Of a stretch of 64,000 bases of DNA, positions 7,930-16,179 are shown piece after piece. The stretch lies in NCBI RefSeq assembly GCF_022496765.1, contig NZ_VANV01000022.1, forward strand, positions 1 through 64,000, in the 5' to 3' direction. Source of the DNA: Acidaminobacter sp. JC074 (GTDB taxonomy: Bacteria > Bacillota > Clostridia > Peptostreptococcales > Acidaminobacteraceae). The notes beneath the pieces are model-generated. The model did not search any database and had not been told where the DNA came from. It worked only from the letters and a program-made list of their open reading frames with translations. Within the stretch, counting starts at the first letter, position 1; each line of letters opens with the position of its first letter. The position numbers and the translations under genes are program-made.

Positions 7930-9036
7930 ATGGTTAATGAAAAAAGGATCGTCGATGCATTTATGGAATATGTGCAAATCGACAGCCCAACAAAATCAGA
8001 ATTAGAGTTTTCAATATTTATTAAAAAGGAACTTGAAGCACTTGGCTTCGATGTAACAATTGATCAAGCAGGTGAAAAGTGTGGTTCCAATACAGGCAAT
8101 GTGATTGCAAGAATAAAGGGGGATTTAGATAAGGAGTCTATCTTATTCTCTTGTCATATGGATACGGTATCACCGAGTATCGGTATCAAGCCAATTATTA
8201 AAGATGGCACAATCTACTCAGATGGTACAACTATTTTAGGTGGCGATAACAAGGCAGGTATTGCTGCTGTTGTAGAAGCGATGAAGGTCATCAAAGAAAA
8301 TAAACTTGAACATGGACCAATTGAAATTGTATTCAGTATCTATGAAGAGGGTGGCTTACATGGTGCCAAGAATCTAGATTATGCAAAACTAGAGTCTAAA
8401 AAGGCTTTTGTATTGGACTCTGGTGGTGATCCGGGTCAAATCATCATTCAAGGACCTGCTCAGGACAAGATCAATGTGACCATAACAGGAAAGCCTGCCC
8501 ATGCAGGTGTTGCGCCAGAGGAAGGCATCAGTGCGATTATGGTTGCTTCTGATGCGATTTCAAATATGAAACTTTTAAGAATCGATGAAGAGACAACTGC
8601 TAATATCGGAGCCATCGAAGGCGGTGGTGCGACCAATATCGTTACACCTGAAGTGGTTGTTAAAGCTGAAGCTAGATCGCTTTCTAACCATAAGTTAGAC
8701 GCTCAAAGCAAACACATGGTTGAATGTTTTGAAGCTGCAGGAAAGAAGTTCGGTGCAAACATAAAAGCAGATGTTGAAAGAATGTATGGTGCATTTGAAA
8801 TATCAGCAGATGATGAAATTGTTGCACTTGTAAAAAAGGCATGTGAAGAAATCGGTGTGAAACCATTTACGGATTCAACTGGTGGCGGTTCGGATACCAA
8901 TGTACTAAATGCTAACGGTATTAAGGCTGTTAACTTAGGAATTGGTGAAAGAAAACCTCATACTTTAGAAGAACACCTTCATATCGTAGACCTTGTAAAC
9001 TCAGCTAGATTAGTCCTTGCTATTATAAAAGCTTAA
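7930..9036 (+). CDS. M20-family zinc metallopeptidase (PepT-like)
   Basis: Cytoplasmic di-zinc peptidase of 368 residues. Metal and catalytic residues of the M20 clan are visible: His76 and Asp78 in HMDTV, bridging Asp106 in GGDNKAG, Glu139/Glu140 in YEEGG, Asp163 in LDSGG and a C-terminal His near 344 in HTLEEH. The dimerisation lid follows about 175-280 (KPAHAGVAPEEG). It resembles the PepT-like/YqjE subgroup rather than true tripeptidase T. ATG at 7930 follows a good AGGAGG site. Next to an AbgT transporter it may hydrolyse the imported aminoacyl-glutamate or peptide; AbgA/AbgB, the E. coli hydrolase partners, are also M20 enzymes, which supports the pairing. Confidence 0.88.
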   Translation: MVNEKRIVDAFMEYVQIDSPTKSELEFSIFIKKELEALGFDVTIDQAGEKCGSNTGNVIARIKGDLDKESILFSCHMDTVSPSIGIKPIIKDGTIYSDGTTILGGDNKAGIAAVVEAMKVIKENKLEHGPIEIVFSIYEEGGLHGAKNLDYAKLESKKAFVLDSGGDPGQIIIQGPAQDKINVTITGKPAHAGVAPEEGISAIMVASDAISNMKLLRIDEETTANIGAIEGGGATNIVTPEVVVKAEARSLSNHKLDAQSKHMVECFEAAGKKFGANIKADVERMYGAFEISADDEIVALVKKACEEIGVKPFTDSTGGGSDTNVLNANGIKAVNLGIGERKPHTLEEHLHIVDLVNSARLVLAIIKA

Positions 9037-9085
9037 AGGACTTTCATAAATAATATCCTAAAGACAAAAATCAGCATTATGTAAG

Positions 9086-9117
9086 AAGGCGCCTATTTAA
9101 GATGGGTGTCTTTTTAC
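9086..9117 (+). terminator. Terminator after the M20 peptidase gene
   Basis: Arms AAGGCGCCTA (9086-9095) and TGGGTGTCTT (9103-9112) pair through the whole stem when G-U pairs are allowed, followed by T residues. Confidence 0.6.
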
Positions 9118-9197
9118 TTAGATAGTGACGTGTTGCGAAATGTTACATTTTATGCTTGAATTTGTTTAAGAAATTAAGATTCAGGGTAAAAATATAT

Positions 9198-9280
9198 GTG
9201 AAATAGCAAATCTATCGAAAGGTAGAGACGCAAAGTTTGATTCTAAAATACATGAGTATCATGATCGACAAACTGCCGTA
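9198..9280 (+). ncRNA. Cyclic di-GMP-I (GEMM-I) riboswitch
   Basis: The conserved core is clear: GCAAA (9206-9210), a hairpin capped by a GAAA tetraloop (9217-9220) with arms TCTATC/GGTAGA, then GACGCAAAG (9227-9235), and a second helix GTTTGAT pairing with ATCGACAAAC. This is the order and spacing of the Vibrio-type GEMM-I aptamer. The closing P1 helix looks weak. The 3' part overlaps an intrinsic terminator, so ligand binding probably prevents terminator formation and turns expression on (inference). The regulated gene is the leucine-rich-repeat lipoprotein starting at 9447. Confidence 0.85.
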
Positions 9281-9296
9281 AATGGGCAGTTTTTTT
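9270..9296 (+). terminator. Expression-platform terminator of the c-di-GMP riboswitch
   Basis: Stem AAACTGCC / GGCAGTTT with a seven-base loop followed by a T run. Its 5' arm is shared with the 3' end of the aptamer, the usual arrangement for transcriptional control by this class. Confidence 0.8.
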
Positions 9297-9446
9297 ATGA
9301 TACTAGACTATTATAGTGATATTCGTAGTTTTATGTTTTAGAATCCGTGGATTTATTTTGAAATATTAGGTTGAATGATTTCAGGAAGTAGGGCAGTTGA
9401 TTATCCTTCAAGGATAAGCGTACATGTTATTGAAAGGAGGTAGGTT

Positions 9447-10580
9447 GTGAGAAAACGAATTTTTTTCAGATTAGTAATCCTCATATTAGTCATAACATTA
9501 TCATTCATAGGATGTGGCAGTGAATCAAACTCAAATGAAATGGATGAGGTAGCTGTTGTAAATGAAACTGAAAATAAAGCCGTTGAAAACGAAAATATGG
9601 ATGTGGCTGAAAATGAGGAGAAAGTTGTATTGGTAGAAGAAGAGGAGATGAAAGAAGAAGTGGTTTTAGAACCACTAGAAATTACTGAGCCTGATCAAGT
9701 GATTGAGTTTGTTGATAAGGGATTTGAAGACTTGGTGAGAATTCAATATCCAGACCTTGGAGCTGAGATCAAATGGGGAGATTTGGCTGATATCAAAGAC
9801 CTGGTGTTTGATGAGTTGAGTATGACCGAGACTTTAGAAGATTTAAAGTGGTTTGTATTCTTAGAAAAAATCAGTGTAACCATTGGTGAAGACGAACAGG
9901 TAGAAGTTAAAGGTAACCTGTCTTCACTAAGTGACCTAAGGAACTTAGTTTACATCGACTTGTCTTCAACAATGGTTGAAGGAGACTTATCATCTTTATC
10001 GAATCTCATTAACTTAAATCACCTCGCCTTGTCAAAACGAACCATAACAGGTGATTTGATGTCACTTAACAAGTTGGTAGAGATGAGACATCTGTATCTA
10101 AATGATACTGCAGTCGAAGGAAACTTGTCTGCTCTTGTTGAGATGAACCAGCTTAGTTATGTAGATATCTACTGCTTGACCATATCAGGAGAAATGTCTT
10201 CCTTAAGTGAATTAACAAATCTAGAGACTATCAGATTTTTGAGTTTGGGTTTAAGAGGGAATATTTCAGAACTGAAAAAGTTGTCTAAACTTAAAGTCTT
10301 ATCTATCAGCAACACCTTTGTCAAAGGGGACATAGAATCTTTATCTGGCTTAAGTGACTTAAGAGAAATCAGACTAGGTGGTGAATCTATTCAAGGTAAT
10401 ATAGCCTCACTTAGCACGCTTAGCAACTTGACCACGCTTTCATTAGGTCATGCAGCGGTTTATGGTGATATAGGTGATTTAAGTGGATTAACCAAGCTTG
10501 AAACGGTATATATTAAAGACTCTAAAATAAGAGGTGAGCTTGTCCTTCCAGATGGTCGAGTGATTAAGGGATTGGATTAG
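9447..10580 (+). CDS. Leucine-rich-repeat surface lipoprotein
   Basis: A 377-residue lipoprotein. It starts with GTG at 9447, six bases after a strong AAAGGAGG site. The signal peptide has Lys/Arg residues, a hydrophobic core and the lipobox FIGC with Cys23. Residues 24-75 are Glu/Asn/Val-rich low complexity, probably a spacer on the cell surface. Residues about 130-370 hold eight to ten leucine-rich repeats of roughly 22-24 residues built on GDLSSLSNLINLNHLALS-like units. Such repeats bind proteins or glycans; the partner is unknown. The upstream c-di-GMP riboswitch suggests a role in the switch between motile and attached life (inference). There is no sortase signal. Confidence 0.85.
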   Translation: MRKRIFFRLVILILVITLSFIGCGSESNSNEMDEVAVVNETENKAVENENMDVAENEEKVVLVEEEEMKEEVVLEPLEITEPDQVIEFVDKGFEDLVRIQYPDLGAEIKWGDLADIKDLVFDELSMTETLEDLKWFVFLEKISVTIGEDEQVEVKGNLSSLSDLRNLVYIDLSSTMVEGDLSSLSNLINLNHLALSKRTITGDLMSLNKLVEMRHLYLNDTAVEGNLSALVEMNQLSYVDIYCLTISGEMSSLSELTNLETIRFLSLGLRGNISELKKLSKLKVLSISNTFVKGDIESLSGLSDLREIRLGGESIQGNIASLSTLSNLTTLSLGHAAVYGDIGDLSGLTKLETVYIKDSKIRGELVLPDGRVIKGLD

Positions 10581-10632
10581 TATAAAATGTCATGACTGAT
10601 GCAAAAAGCAAACATTTTTTATAAAGTTTCTA

Positions 10633-10661
10633 TTTACGTTCGTATATTTATGCTATATACT
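10633..10661 (+). promoter_or_regulatory. Promoter of the pfl operon
   Basis: TTTACG (10633-10638), 17-base spacer, TATACT (10656-10661). Predicted transcription start near 10668, immediately before the riboswitch aptamer. Confidence 0.65.
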
Positions 10662-10673
10662 AGTAAAAAATAA

Positions 10674-10753
10674 CTGTCATCTCAAGACTGGCGGATCAGT
10701 GGAGTACCACAAGGGATTGAGATTAAATGACCATTTAGCCGACCGCCTGGGCA
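10674..10753 (+). ncRNA. ZTP/ZMP riboswitch (pfl motif)
   Basis: P1 is formed by CTCAA (10681-10685) and TTGAG (10718-10722), bounding the conserved GACTGGCGG and a small hairpin GTGG-AGTA-CCAC followed by AAGGGA. After a linker comes the hallmark CCGACCGCCTGGGCA (10739-10753). These are the defining elements of the pfl motif, which senses the purine intermediate ZMP/ZTP and so reports shortage of 10-formyl-tetrahydrofolate. It precedes pflB, whose product formate feeds one-carbon metabolism, matching the motif's original name. Confidence 0.9.
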
Positions 10754-10780
10754 CATAGCTCAGGATGCGTCGGCTTTTTT
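10738..10780 (+). terminator. Expression-platform terminator of the ZTP riboswitch
   Basis: Stem GCCGAC (10738-10743) / GTCGGC (10769-10774) followed by six T. The 5' arm is part of the aptamer's CCGACCGCC segment, so ligand binding should block termination and switch pflBA on. Confidence 0.85.
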
Positions 10781-10808
10781 GTATCCTGCTATGACGAAGG
10801 AGGATAAT

Positions 10809-13037
10809 ATGAACAGTTACAGAAGCTTTAAAGGCACAAAATGGCAAGAGGCAATTGATGTAAGAAACTTTATACAAGAAAACTACACACCTTACTATGG
10901 AGACGAGTCATTTCTTGAAAGCCCAACTGAAAGAACAAAGAACTTGTTTGATCAAGTGACGTCTTTGATGAAAAAAGAGCTTGAAAAAGGGGGCGTACTA
11001 GATATTGATCTAGAAAGGGTATCTTCTCTTCTGACTTATGAACCCGGTTATATTGATGCAGACAAGGAGCTGATTCTTGGCCTTCAGACTGATAAGCCAC
11101 TTAAGAGAGGTGTTAATCCTTTTGGCGGCATTCGAATGGCTAGACAGGCTTGTGAATCTTATGGTTATAAGTTGTCTGAAAAGGTTGAAGAGCATTTTGA
11201 GTACAAAACGACACATAATGATGGTGTTTTTAGAGTTTATTCTGATGAGACTAAAAAACTTCGTTCGGCTGGTATATTAACAGGTCTACCTGATGCCTAT
11301 GGACGTGGTAGAATCATTGGCGATTACAGAAGAGTTGCCCTTTATGGGATTGATAAATTGATAGAAGAAAAAAGAAATGACAAAAGGAATTTATCAAAGT
11401 CTCCTATGACAGAAGAAACAATCCGCTTGATAGAAGAGGTTTACAAGCAAATAGACTTCTTAAAGAAGCTTATTCAAATGGCTGAAGCTTATGGTCACGA
11501 TATCTCTATACCTGCAAAGAATGCCCATGAGGCTATACAATGGACTTACTATGGTTACTTGGCTGCTATCAAAGAACAAAACGGTGCAGCTATGTCTCTT
11601 GGTAGAGTGAGTACTTTCTTTGATATTTATATCCAAAGGGATATTGAAGAAGGTTTGATAACAGAATCACAAGCTCAGGAATACATGGATGATTTTGTTA
11701 TTAAGTTAAGGATGGCCAGACAACTTAGAACACCAGAATATAATGAACTATTTGCAGGAGACCCTCTTTGGATTACTGAGAGTCTTGGAGGTATAGGTCT
11801 TGATGGAAGACCTTTGGTATCAAAAACGACCTATCGTTTTTTACACACCCTTACAAATTTAGGCCCTGCCCCAGAGCCCAACATGACGGTATTATGGTCC
11901 AAATCACTACCAGAAAGTTTCAAAGCTTATTGTTCTAAATTGTCTATTGAAACAGATGCTATTCAGTATGAAAATGATGATTTAATGAGATCGTCTTATG
12001 GGGATGATTATGGTATTGCATGTTGTGTATCTGCAATGGCTATCGGTAAGGAAATGCAGTTTTTTGGTGCGCGCTGTAACTTGGCAAAGACCCTTCTTCT
12101 GGCTTTAAACAATGGTAAAGATGAAGTATCAGGCAAGCAAGTTGCACCAGGTTTTTCTCATGATTTTTCTTATGGTTACTTAGATTATGATGCTGTCAAG
12201 CAGGCTTTTGATAAGATGCTTTCTTGGATTTGTAAAGAGTATGTAAACGCCATGAACATCATTCACTACATGCATGATAAGTATGCTTATGAAAAAACAC
12301 AAATGGCACTTCATGATACTCATGTAAAAAGGAATATGGCTTTTGGAATAGCAGGGCTCAGTGTTGTATCAGACGCCTTGTCTGCTATCAAATACGCCAA
12401 AGTAAAACCTATCTATAGTGAAGATGGTATGATTGTTGACTATATCATTGAAGGCGATTTTCCTAAGTTCGGCAATGATGATGATAGAGTAGATTCTATT
12501 GCAAGTGAATTGACAGACCAGTTTATTAGTGAACTGAGAAAACATGAAACCTATAGAAAGGCCAAACAGACACTATCTATTTTAACCATCACATCTAATG
12601 TTGTGTATGGTAAGAAAACTGGCAATACACCTGATGGCAGAAAATCTGGACAAGCTTTTGCGCCAGGGGCAAACCCTATGCATAATAGAGAAGAAATGGG
12701 GGCTATAGCATCTCTTAACTCTGTTGCCAAACTACCTTATGAATCTTGTGAAGATGGGATATCTTGCACCTTCTCTATAGAGCCTAAGACTTTGGGTAGA
12801 GAAGAACTTGATAGAGTTGATAATCTTGTATCAGTTTTAGATGGTTATTTTTCTAAAAAAGCCCACCATGTAAACGTTAATGTCATAAGTAAAGAAAAAC
12901 TAATAGAGGCTATAGAAAAGCCTGAGAAGTATCCAAACCTTACAATAAGAGTTTCAGGTTATGCTGTTAATTTTCATCGTCTAACACATGCCCAGAAACT
13001 AGAAGTTATAGGAAGGACCTATCATGAAAAAATATAA
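10809..13037 (+). CDS. pflB: Formate C-acetyltransferase (pyruvate formate-lyase)
   Basis: Glycyl-radical enzyme converting pyruvate and CoA to acetyl-CoA and formate under anaerobic conditions. The 742-residue protein carries adjacent catalytic Cys405-Cys406 in GIACCVSAM and the radical Gly717 in RVSGYAVNF near the C-terminus, the normal layout and length. I chose the ATG at 10809 because AAGGAGGA (10797-10804) fits it; upstream in-frame TTG (10779) and ATG (10791) lie in the terminator or overlap the ribosome site. The pflA start lies inside its last codons. Control by the upstream ZTP riboswitch links formate production to folate status. Confidence 0.96.
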   Translation: MNSYRSFKGTKWQEAIDVRNFIQENYTPYYGDESFLESPTERTKNLFDQVTSLMKKELEKGGVLDIDLERVSSLLTYEPGYIDADKELILGLQTDKPLKRGVNPFGGIRMARQACESYGYKLSEKVEEHFEYKTTHNDGVFRVYSDETKKLRSAGILTGLPDAYGRGRIIGDYRRVALYGIDKLIEEKRNDKRNLSKSPMTEETIRLIEEVYKQIDFLKKLIQMAEAYGHDISIPAKNAHEAIQWTYYGYLAAIKEQNGAAMSLGRVSTFFDIYIQRDIEEGLITESQAQEYMDDFVIKLRMARQLRTPEYNELFAGDPLWITESLGGIGLDGRPLVSKTTYRFLHTLTNLGPAPEPNMTVLWSKSLPESFKAYCSKLSIETDAIQYENDDLMRSSYGDDYGIACCVSAMAIGKEMQFFGARCNLAKTLLLALNNGKDEVSGKQVAPGFSHDFSYGYLDYDAVKQAFDKMLSWICKEYVNAMNIIHYMHDKYAYEKTQMALHDTHVKRNMAFGIAGLSVVSDALSAIKYAKVKPIYSEDGMIVDYIIEGDFPKFGNDDDRVDSIASELTDQFISELRKHETYRKAKQTLSILTITSNVVYGKKTGNTPDGRKSGQAFAPGANPMHNREEMGAIASLNSVAKLPYESCEDGISCTFSIEPKTLGREELDRVDNLVSVLDGYFSKKAHHVNVNVISKEKLIEAIEKPEKYPNLTIRVSGYAVNFHRLTHAQKLEVIGRTYHEKI

Positions 13038-13683
13038 TCAACTTGAAATATATCATATAGAATCTATGGGAACCTTAGATGGACCAGGTGTACGAACTGT
13101 ATTTTTTCTCCAAGGTTGTCCGCTGAGATGTGACTATTGCCATAACCCTGATTCATGGTTGCAGGGGAAAGGTCAGTGGTGGACCTTTGATGATTTATTT
13201 GAAATGGTAAAAAAGAACCAACCTTATTTTGCTAGGACTGGGGGTGTAACCTTTTCAGGTGGAGAACCTCTGATGCAATCAGAAAACTTACTAGCCTTCA
13301 TAAAGATGCTAAAAAAAGAGAACATTCATGTAACTATAGATACATCTGGTTACAAGCTTGACGAGATAACCATGAAAGTCTTAAGAAGTTGTGACTTGGT
13401 TATACTTGACATCAAGGCTTTTGATGATGAAAGCTACAAGGAAATCAGTAAGATGAGCTTGTTTAAACCTTTAAAGACCCTTGAGTTTTTAAGAGAAAAC
13501 AAAATTAAACATTGGATCAGGCATGTGAAACTACCAAATAGACCCTTTAAACTGGAATTTTTAGAGTCCTTGGCGAATCATCCTATGTGTGAAAAGTATG
13601 AAGTCCTTAAATACCACAGTATGGGACAAGACAAGTGGCAGCCATGGCAAAATGTTTTTAAAAAGAACTATAGAGTAGGTTAA
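13024..13683 (+). CDS. pflA: Pyruvate formate-lyase activating enzyme (radical SAM)
   Basis: Radical SAM activase that abstracts hydrogen from the lyase glycine. The [4Fe-4S] motif CX3CX2C is at Cys32, Cys36 and Cys39 (GCPLRCDYCHN), followed by the GGVTFSGGEPLMQ element that binds S-adenosylmethionine. The 219 residues are somewhat shorter than the E. coli enzyme (246). The gene overlaps the end of pflB by 14 bp, indicating translational coupling, and is followed by a strong hairpin. Confidence 0.95.
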   Translation: MKKYNQLEIYHIESMGTLDGPGVRTVFFLQGCPLRCDYCHNPDSWLQGKGQWWTFDDLFEMVKKNQPYFARTGGVTFSGGEPLMQSENLLAFIKMLKKENIHVTIDTSGYKLDEITMKVLRSCDLVILDIKAFDDESYKEISKMSLFKPLKTLEFLRENKIKHWIRHVKLPNRPFKLEFLESLANHPMCEKYEVLKYHSMGQDKWQPWQNVFKKNYRVG

Positions 13684-13722
13684 TATAAAGGAGTAGGATC
13701 GTCCTGCTCCTTTATATATTAA
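13682..13722. terminator. Bidirectional terminator between pflA and the convergent Cys-rich gene
   Basis: Long inverted repeat, AATATAAAGGAG plus TAGGA facing TCCTG plus CTCCTTTATAT, with a three-base loop. A/T-rich flanks allow it to work on both strands. Confidence 0.8.
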
Positions 13723-13931
13723 TCATTTACATGTTTATGATAGAAATCTACAAAACCTTTGTAGGTATAATCTCCAGATTCGTTAGTCTGATCTGAAATT
13801 TCATTATAGAAACATGAAGGGATTTCACCTAATTTTAGGCATTTCTGAATACACAAATCACATCCATTTGGCTGATTAGTAGGATGTAAGGGACATGCCT
13901 TATCTTTACAGGTACAAAAGTGCTTAGACAT
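13719..13931 (-). CDS. Small cysteine-rich protein (DUF6485-like)
   Basis: A 70-residue protein with eight Cys, in CTCKDKACPLH, CDLCIQKCL and PSCF. The spacing suggests metal or Fe-S binding. It looks like the small DUF6485 family found in anaerobes; function unknown. The start has an upstream minus-strand AAGGAGAAT site (forward ATTCTCCTT). It converges with pflA and shares its terminator, so there is no operon link to the lyase. Too small for further assignment. Confidence 0.65.
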   Translation of the reverse strand: MSKHFCTCKDKACPLHPTNQPNGCDLCIQKCLKLGEIPSCFYNEISDQTNESGDYTYKGFVDFYHKHVND

Positions 13932-14287
13932 AATATTCTCCTTATTTTTATAGTCATGGGGAAAATTTAGTTATTACCCACATTATATCATATAGACTTA
14001 ATAAGGTATTTCAAATTTTGTTTTATGAGTAGTTTAAAGGCTTGGAACTATGGAATGAGTAGCGATTTAAGATTCATATAAGGATTCAGTAACTGAGAAA
14101 AAAAGAATATTTGCTTTGGTATAGAACTTATGGTAAAAGTGCCCTATAATAGATGATACTAAGTTGATGCTTATTTTTGATAAAAAGTATCAAAAGAGTA
14201 AATAATACTGATACAGGTATAAATGATTTGTTATAATTTGAATATTATAATGATTTTGTTTTGTTTATATAAGTAAGGATGATATTA
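13932..14287. other. Intergenic region between divergent genes
   Basis: About 355 bases without a gene. It must hold promoters for both flanking genes. The visible elements are the inverted repeat TTTTGATA (14175-14182) / TATCAAAA (14188-14195) and a TGTTATAAT extended -10 near 14229-14237 ahead of the pyrophosphatase gene. I saw no RNA motif. Confidence 0.4.
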
Positions 14288-15907
14288 ATGAACACACTAA
14301 TTTTTGGACATAAAAATCCCGATTCGGATTCTATACTATCTTCTATAGCATTATCGTATATGAAGAATCAACTGGGTCAAAAAACAGAAGCATGTAGACT
14401 GGGGGAAATGAATGAGGAGACGAAATTCATTTTAGATTACTTTGGCCTTGAAGCCCCAAGACTTATTGATGATGTAAAGGTACAGGTTTCAGATCTTGAC
14501 TATATTTGTCCCATGGCATTAAAGCCAACAAACTCTATTAAAAAAGCTTATGATTTGATGAAAAGAGAATCTCTAAGACAGGTTGCTATTGTTGACGACG
14601 ATGGTAAGTTTTTAGGTATCGTTTCTATTAAAGACATTGCAATGTCATTTATAGAAGAAGATTTTTCTAAGATCAACACAAGAACAAGAAACCTTTTAAA
14701 TGTACTAGGTGGCACTTTGATTGCAGGTGTAGAAGGTGAGATATCAGGTAAGATACCAAAGATACACTCATATTATAATCTTGCCAAGAAAGATGTTAAA
14801 GTCAATGAAACAGATATCCTCATACTACCAGATGACCATGAAATGATTTCATCTGTCTTAGAGATGAACCCAAGACTTCTTATTGTTTGTGGTCTGGATT
14901 CACTGCCTCAATCCATGTTAGACATGGTTGATGAGGAAAAAACAACAATTATAGGGTCATCAAAAGATATTTACGCTACATCAAGGCTGTTGACTCAGAG
15001 TAATTTCTTGTCTCATATCATGTTAACAAAAGGTATTTCTAAGTTCTCATTAAATGAGTATATTGAAGATGTTATAGAAATCATTCATGAAAAGCCTCAT
15101 GTACAGTTCCCCATCGTTTCAGATGATAACAGCTATATTGGCTTTATCAGTAGAAGACATGTTATGCTTCCTAGAAGAAAGAAAGTCATCTTAGTTGATC
15201 ACAATGAGTTTTCACAAAGTGCGCTTGGTATTGAAGAAGCAGAGATTACTGAAATTGTGGACCATCATAAAATCGGTTGTATTCAAACGCCTGTGCCTAT
15301 TGAGTTTATCAACAAACCTGTTGGTTCAACGTGTACCATTGTGTATGCACTATTAAAGGAAAATAAAGTAGAGATATCAAGGTCTATAGCAGGCGCTATC
15401 TTATCTGGTATTTTATCAGATACATTGATGCTTAAATCGCCAACTTCTACAAATCTTGATAAAGAATATATAGAGGAGTTATCTGATTATCTAGGTATTG
15501 ACTACAAAGAATATTCAATGGAAATGTTCAAGGTAGGGACCAGTATTCAAAACTTATCACTTGAGGAAATCTTTAGTAAGGATTACAAGGAGTTTAACAT
15601 AGAATCTACCAAAGTAGGTATTTCACAAGTATTCACTTTAGATTTTGAAGAAATATCACAGAATGAAGAAGCTATTGTTAAACATATTGAAGGCATCAAC
15701 CAATTGAACAAACATGATGTAACCATCATGCTTGTGACTGACATTGTAAGAAACGGATCATATATTTACTATGCCTCTACTTACAACTTGCTATTATCAA
15801 ATGCCTTTGAATGTGATTGTAATCAAGGGACTTTTATACCAGAACTCTTATCTAGAAAGAAGCAGGTGCTTCCTAAGTTGATTCGCTCATTAGAGTTGAT
15901 TAAATAG
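14288..15907 (+). CDS. ppaC: Manganese-dependent inorganic pyrophosphatase with CBS and DRTGG domains
   Basis: Family II pyrophosphatase that hydrolyses PPi in the cytoplasm, 539 residues. Metal ligands appear in GHKNPDSDS (His7 or His8, Asp11/Asp13 region) and VDHHKIG. A regulatory insert divides the DHH domain: CBS repeat (about 70-125), DRTGG domain (about 130-240), second CBS repeat (about 245-300). Then come the rest of DHH and the DHHA2 domain. In the CBS-type enzymes of Clostridia, AMP/ADP inhibit and ATP or diadenosine polyphosphates activate. Start chosen at 14288 (ATG, TAAGGA seven bases upstream) rather than 14279, because MNTLIFGHKNPDSD is the normal N-terminus. Confidence 0.93.
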   Translation: MNTLIFGHKNPDSDSILSSIALSYMKNQLGQKTEACRLGEMNEETKFILDYFGLEAPRLIDDVKVQVSDLDYICPMALKPTNSIKKAYDLMKRESLRQVAIVDDDGKFLGIVSIKDIAMSFIEEDFSKINTRTRNLLNVLGGTLIAGVEGEISGKIPKIHSYYNLAKKDVKVNETDILILPDDHEMISSVLEMNPRLLIVCGLDSLPQSMLDMVDEEKTTIIGSSKDIYATSRLLTQSNFLSHIMLTKGISKFSLNEYIEDVIEIIHEKPHVQFPIVSDDNSYIGFISRRHVMLPRRKKVILVDHNEFSQSALGIEEAEITEIVDHHKIGCIQTPVPIEFINKPVGSTCTIVYALLKENKVEISRSIAGAILSGILSDTLMLKSPTSTNLDKEYIEELSDYLGIDYKEYSMEMFKVGTSIQNLSLEEIFSKDYKEFNIESTKVGISQVFTLDFEEISQNEEAIVKHIEGINQLNKHDVTIMLVTDIVRNGSYIYYASTYNLLLSNAFECDCNQGTFIPELLSRKKQVLPKLIRSLELIK

Positions 15908-15962
15908 GAAATACTATTTATTCTATCGTTATTAAAAAGTGAATCAAGTTATTAAATAAACA

Positions 15963-16003
15963 AAAATGGTAGATGTGATTATTCAATCCTTCTACCGTTT
16001 TTT
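15963..16003 (+). terminator. Terminator after the pyrophosphatase gene
   Basis: Arms AAATGGTAGA and TCTACCGTTT enclose a loop of about 18 bases, followed by T residues. Confidence 0.6.
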
Positions 16004-16179
16004 AGTTGTGTTTACCGATAGACCAATTATCTTCTCTTATGTCGCATTAATCTACATGTATTGAATGTTTCATTTTGATAAGCTTAAGACGACCCAAGTA
16101 TTCTACAACAGAAAACTAAGGGCTTACAAATAAAGATTATATGATGCAGATGGTATCTGCTTTTGAAGGGAGTCTTGAG

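Noticed and set aside
10779..10808. Longer pflB starting at TTG 10779 or ATG 10791
   Set aside because: These starts lie within or right after the riboswitch terminator; the AAGGAGGA site serves ATG 10809.
14175..14195. TTTTGATA/TATCAAAA repeat as a firm operator for the pyrophosphatase gene
   Set aside because: Too short and AT-rich in an AT-rich region to claim; mentioned only within the intergenic entry.
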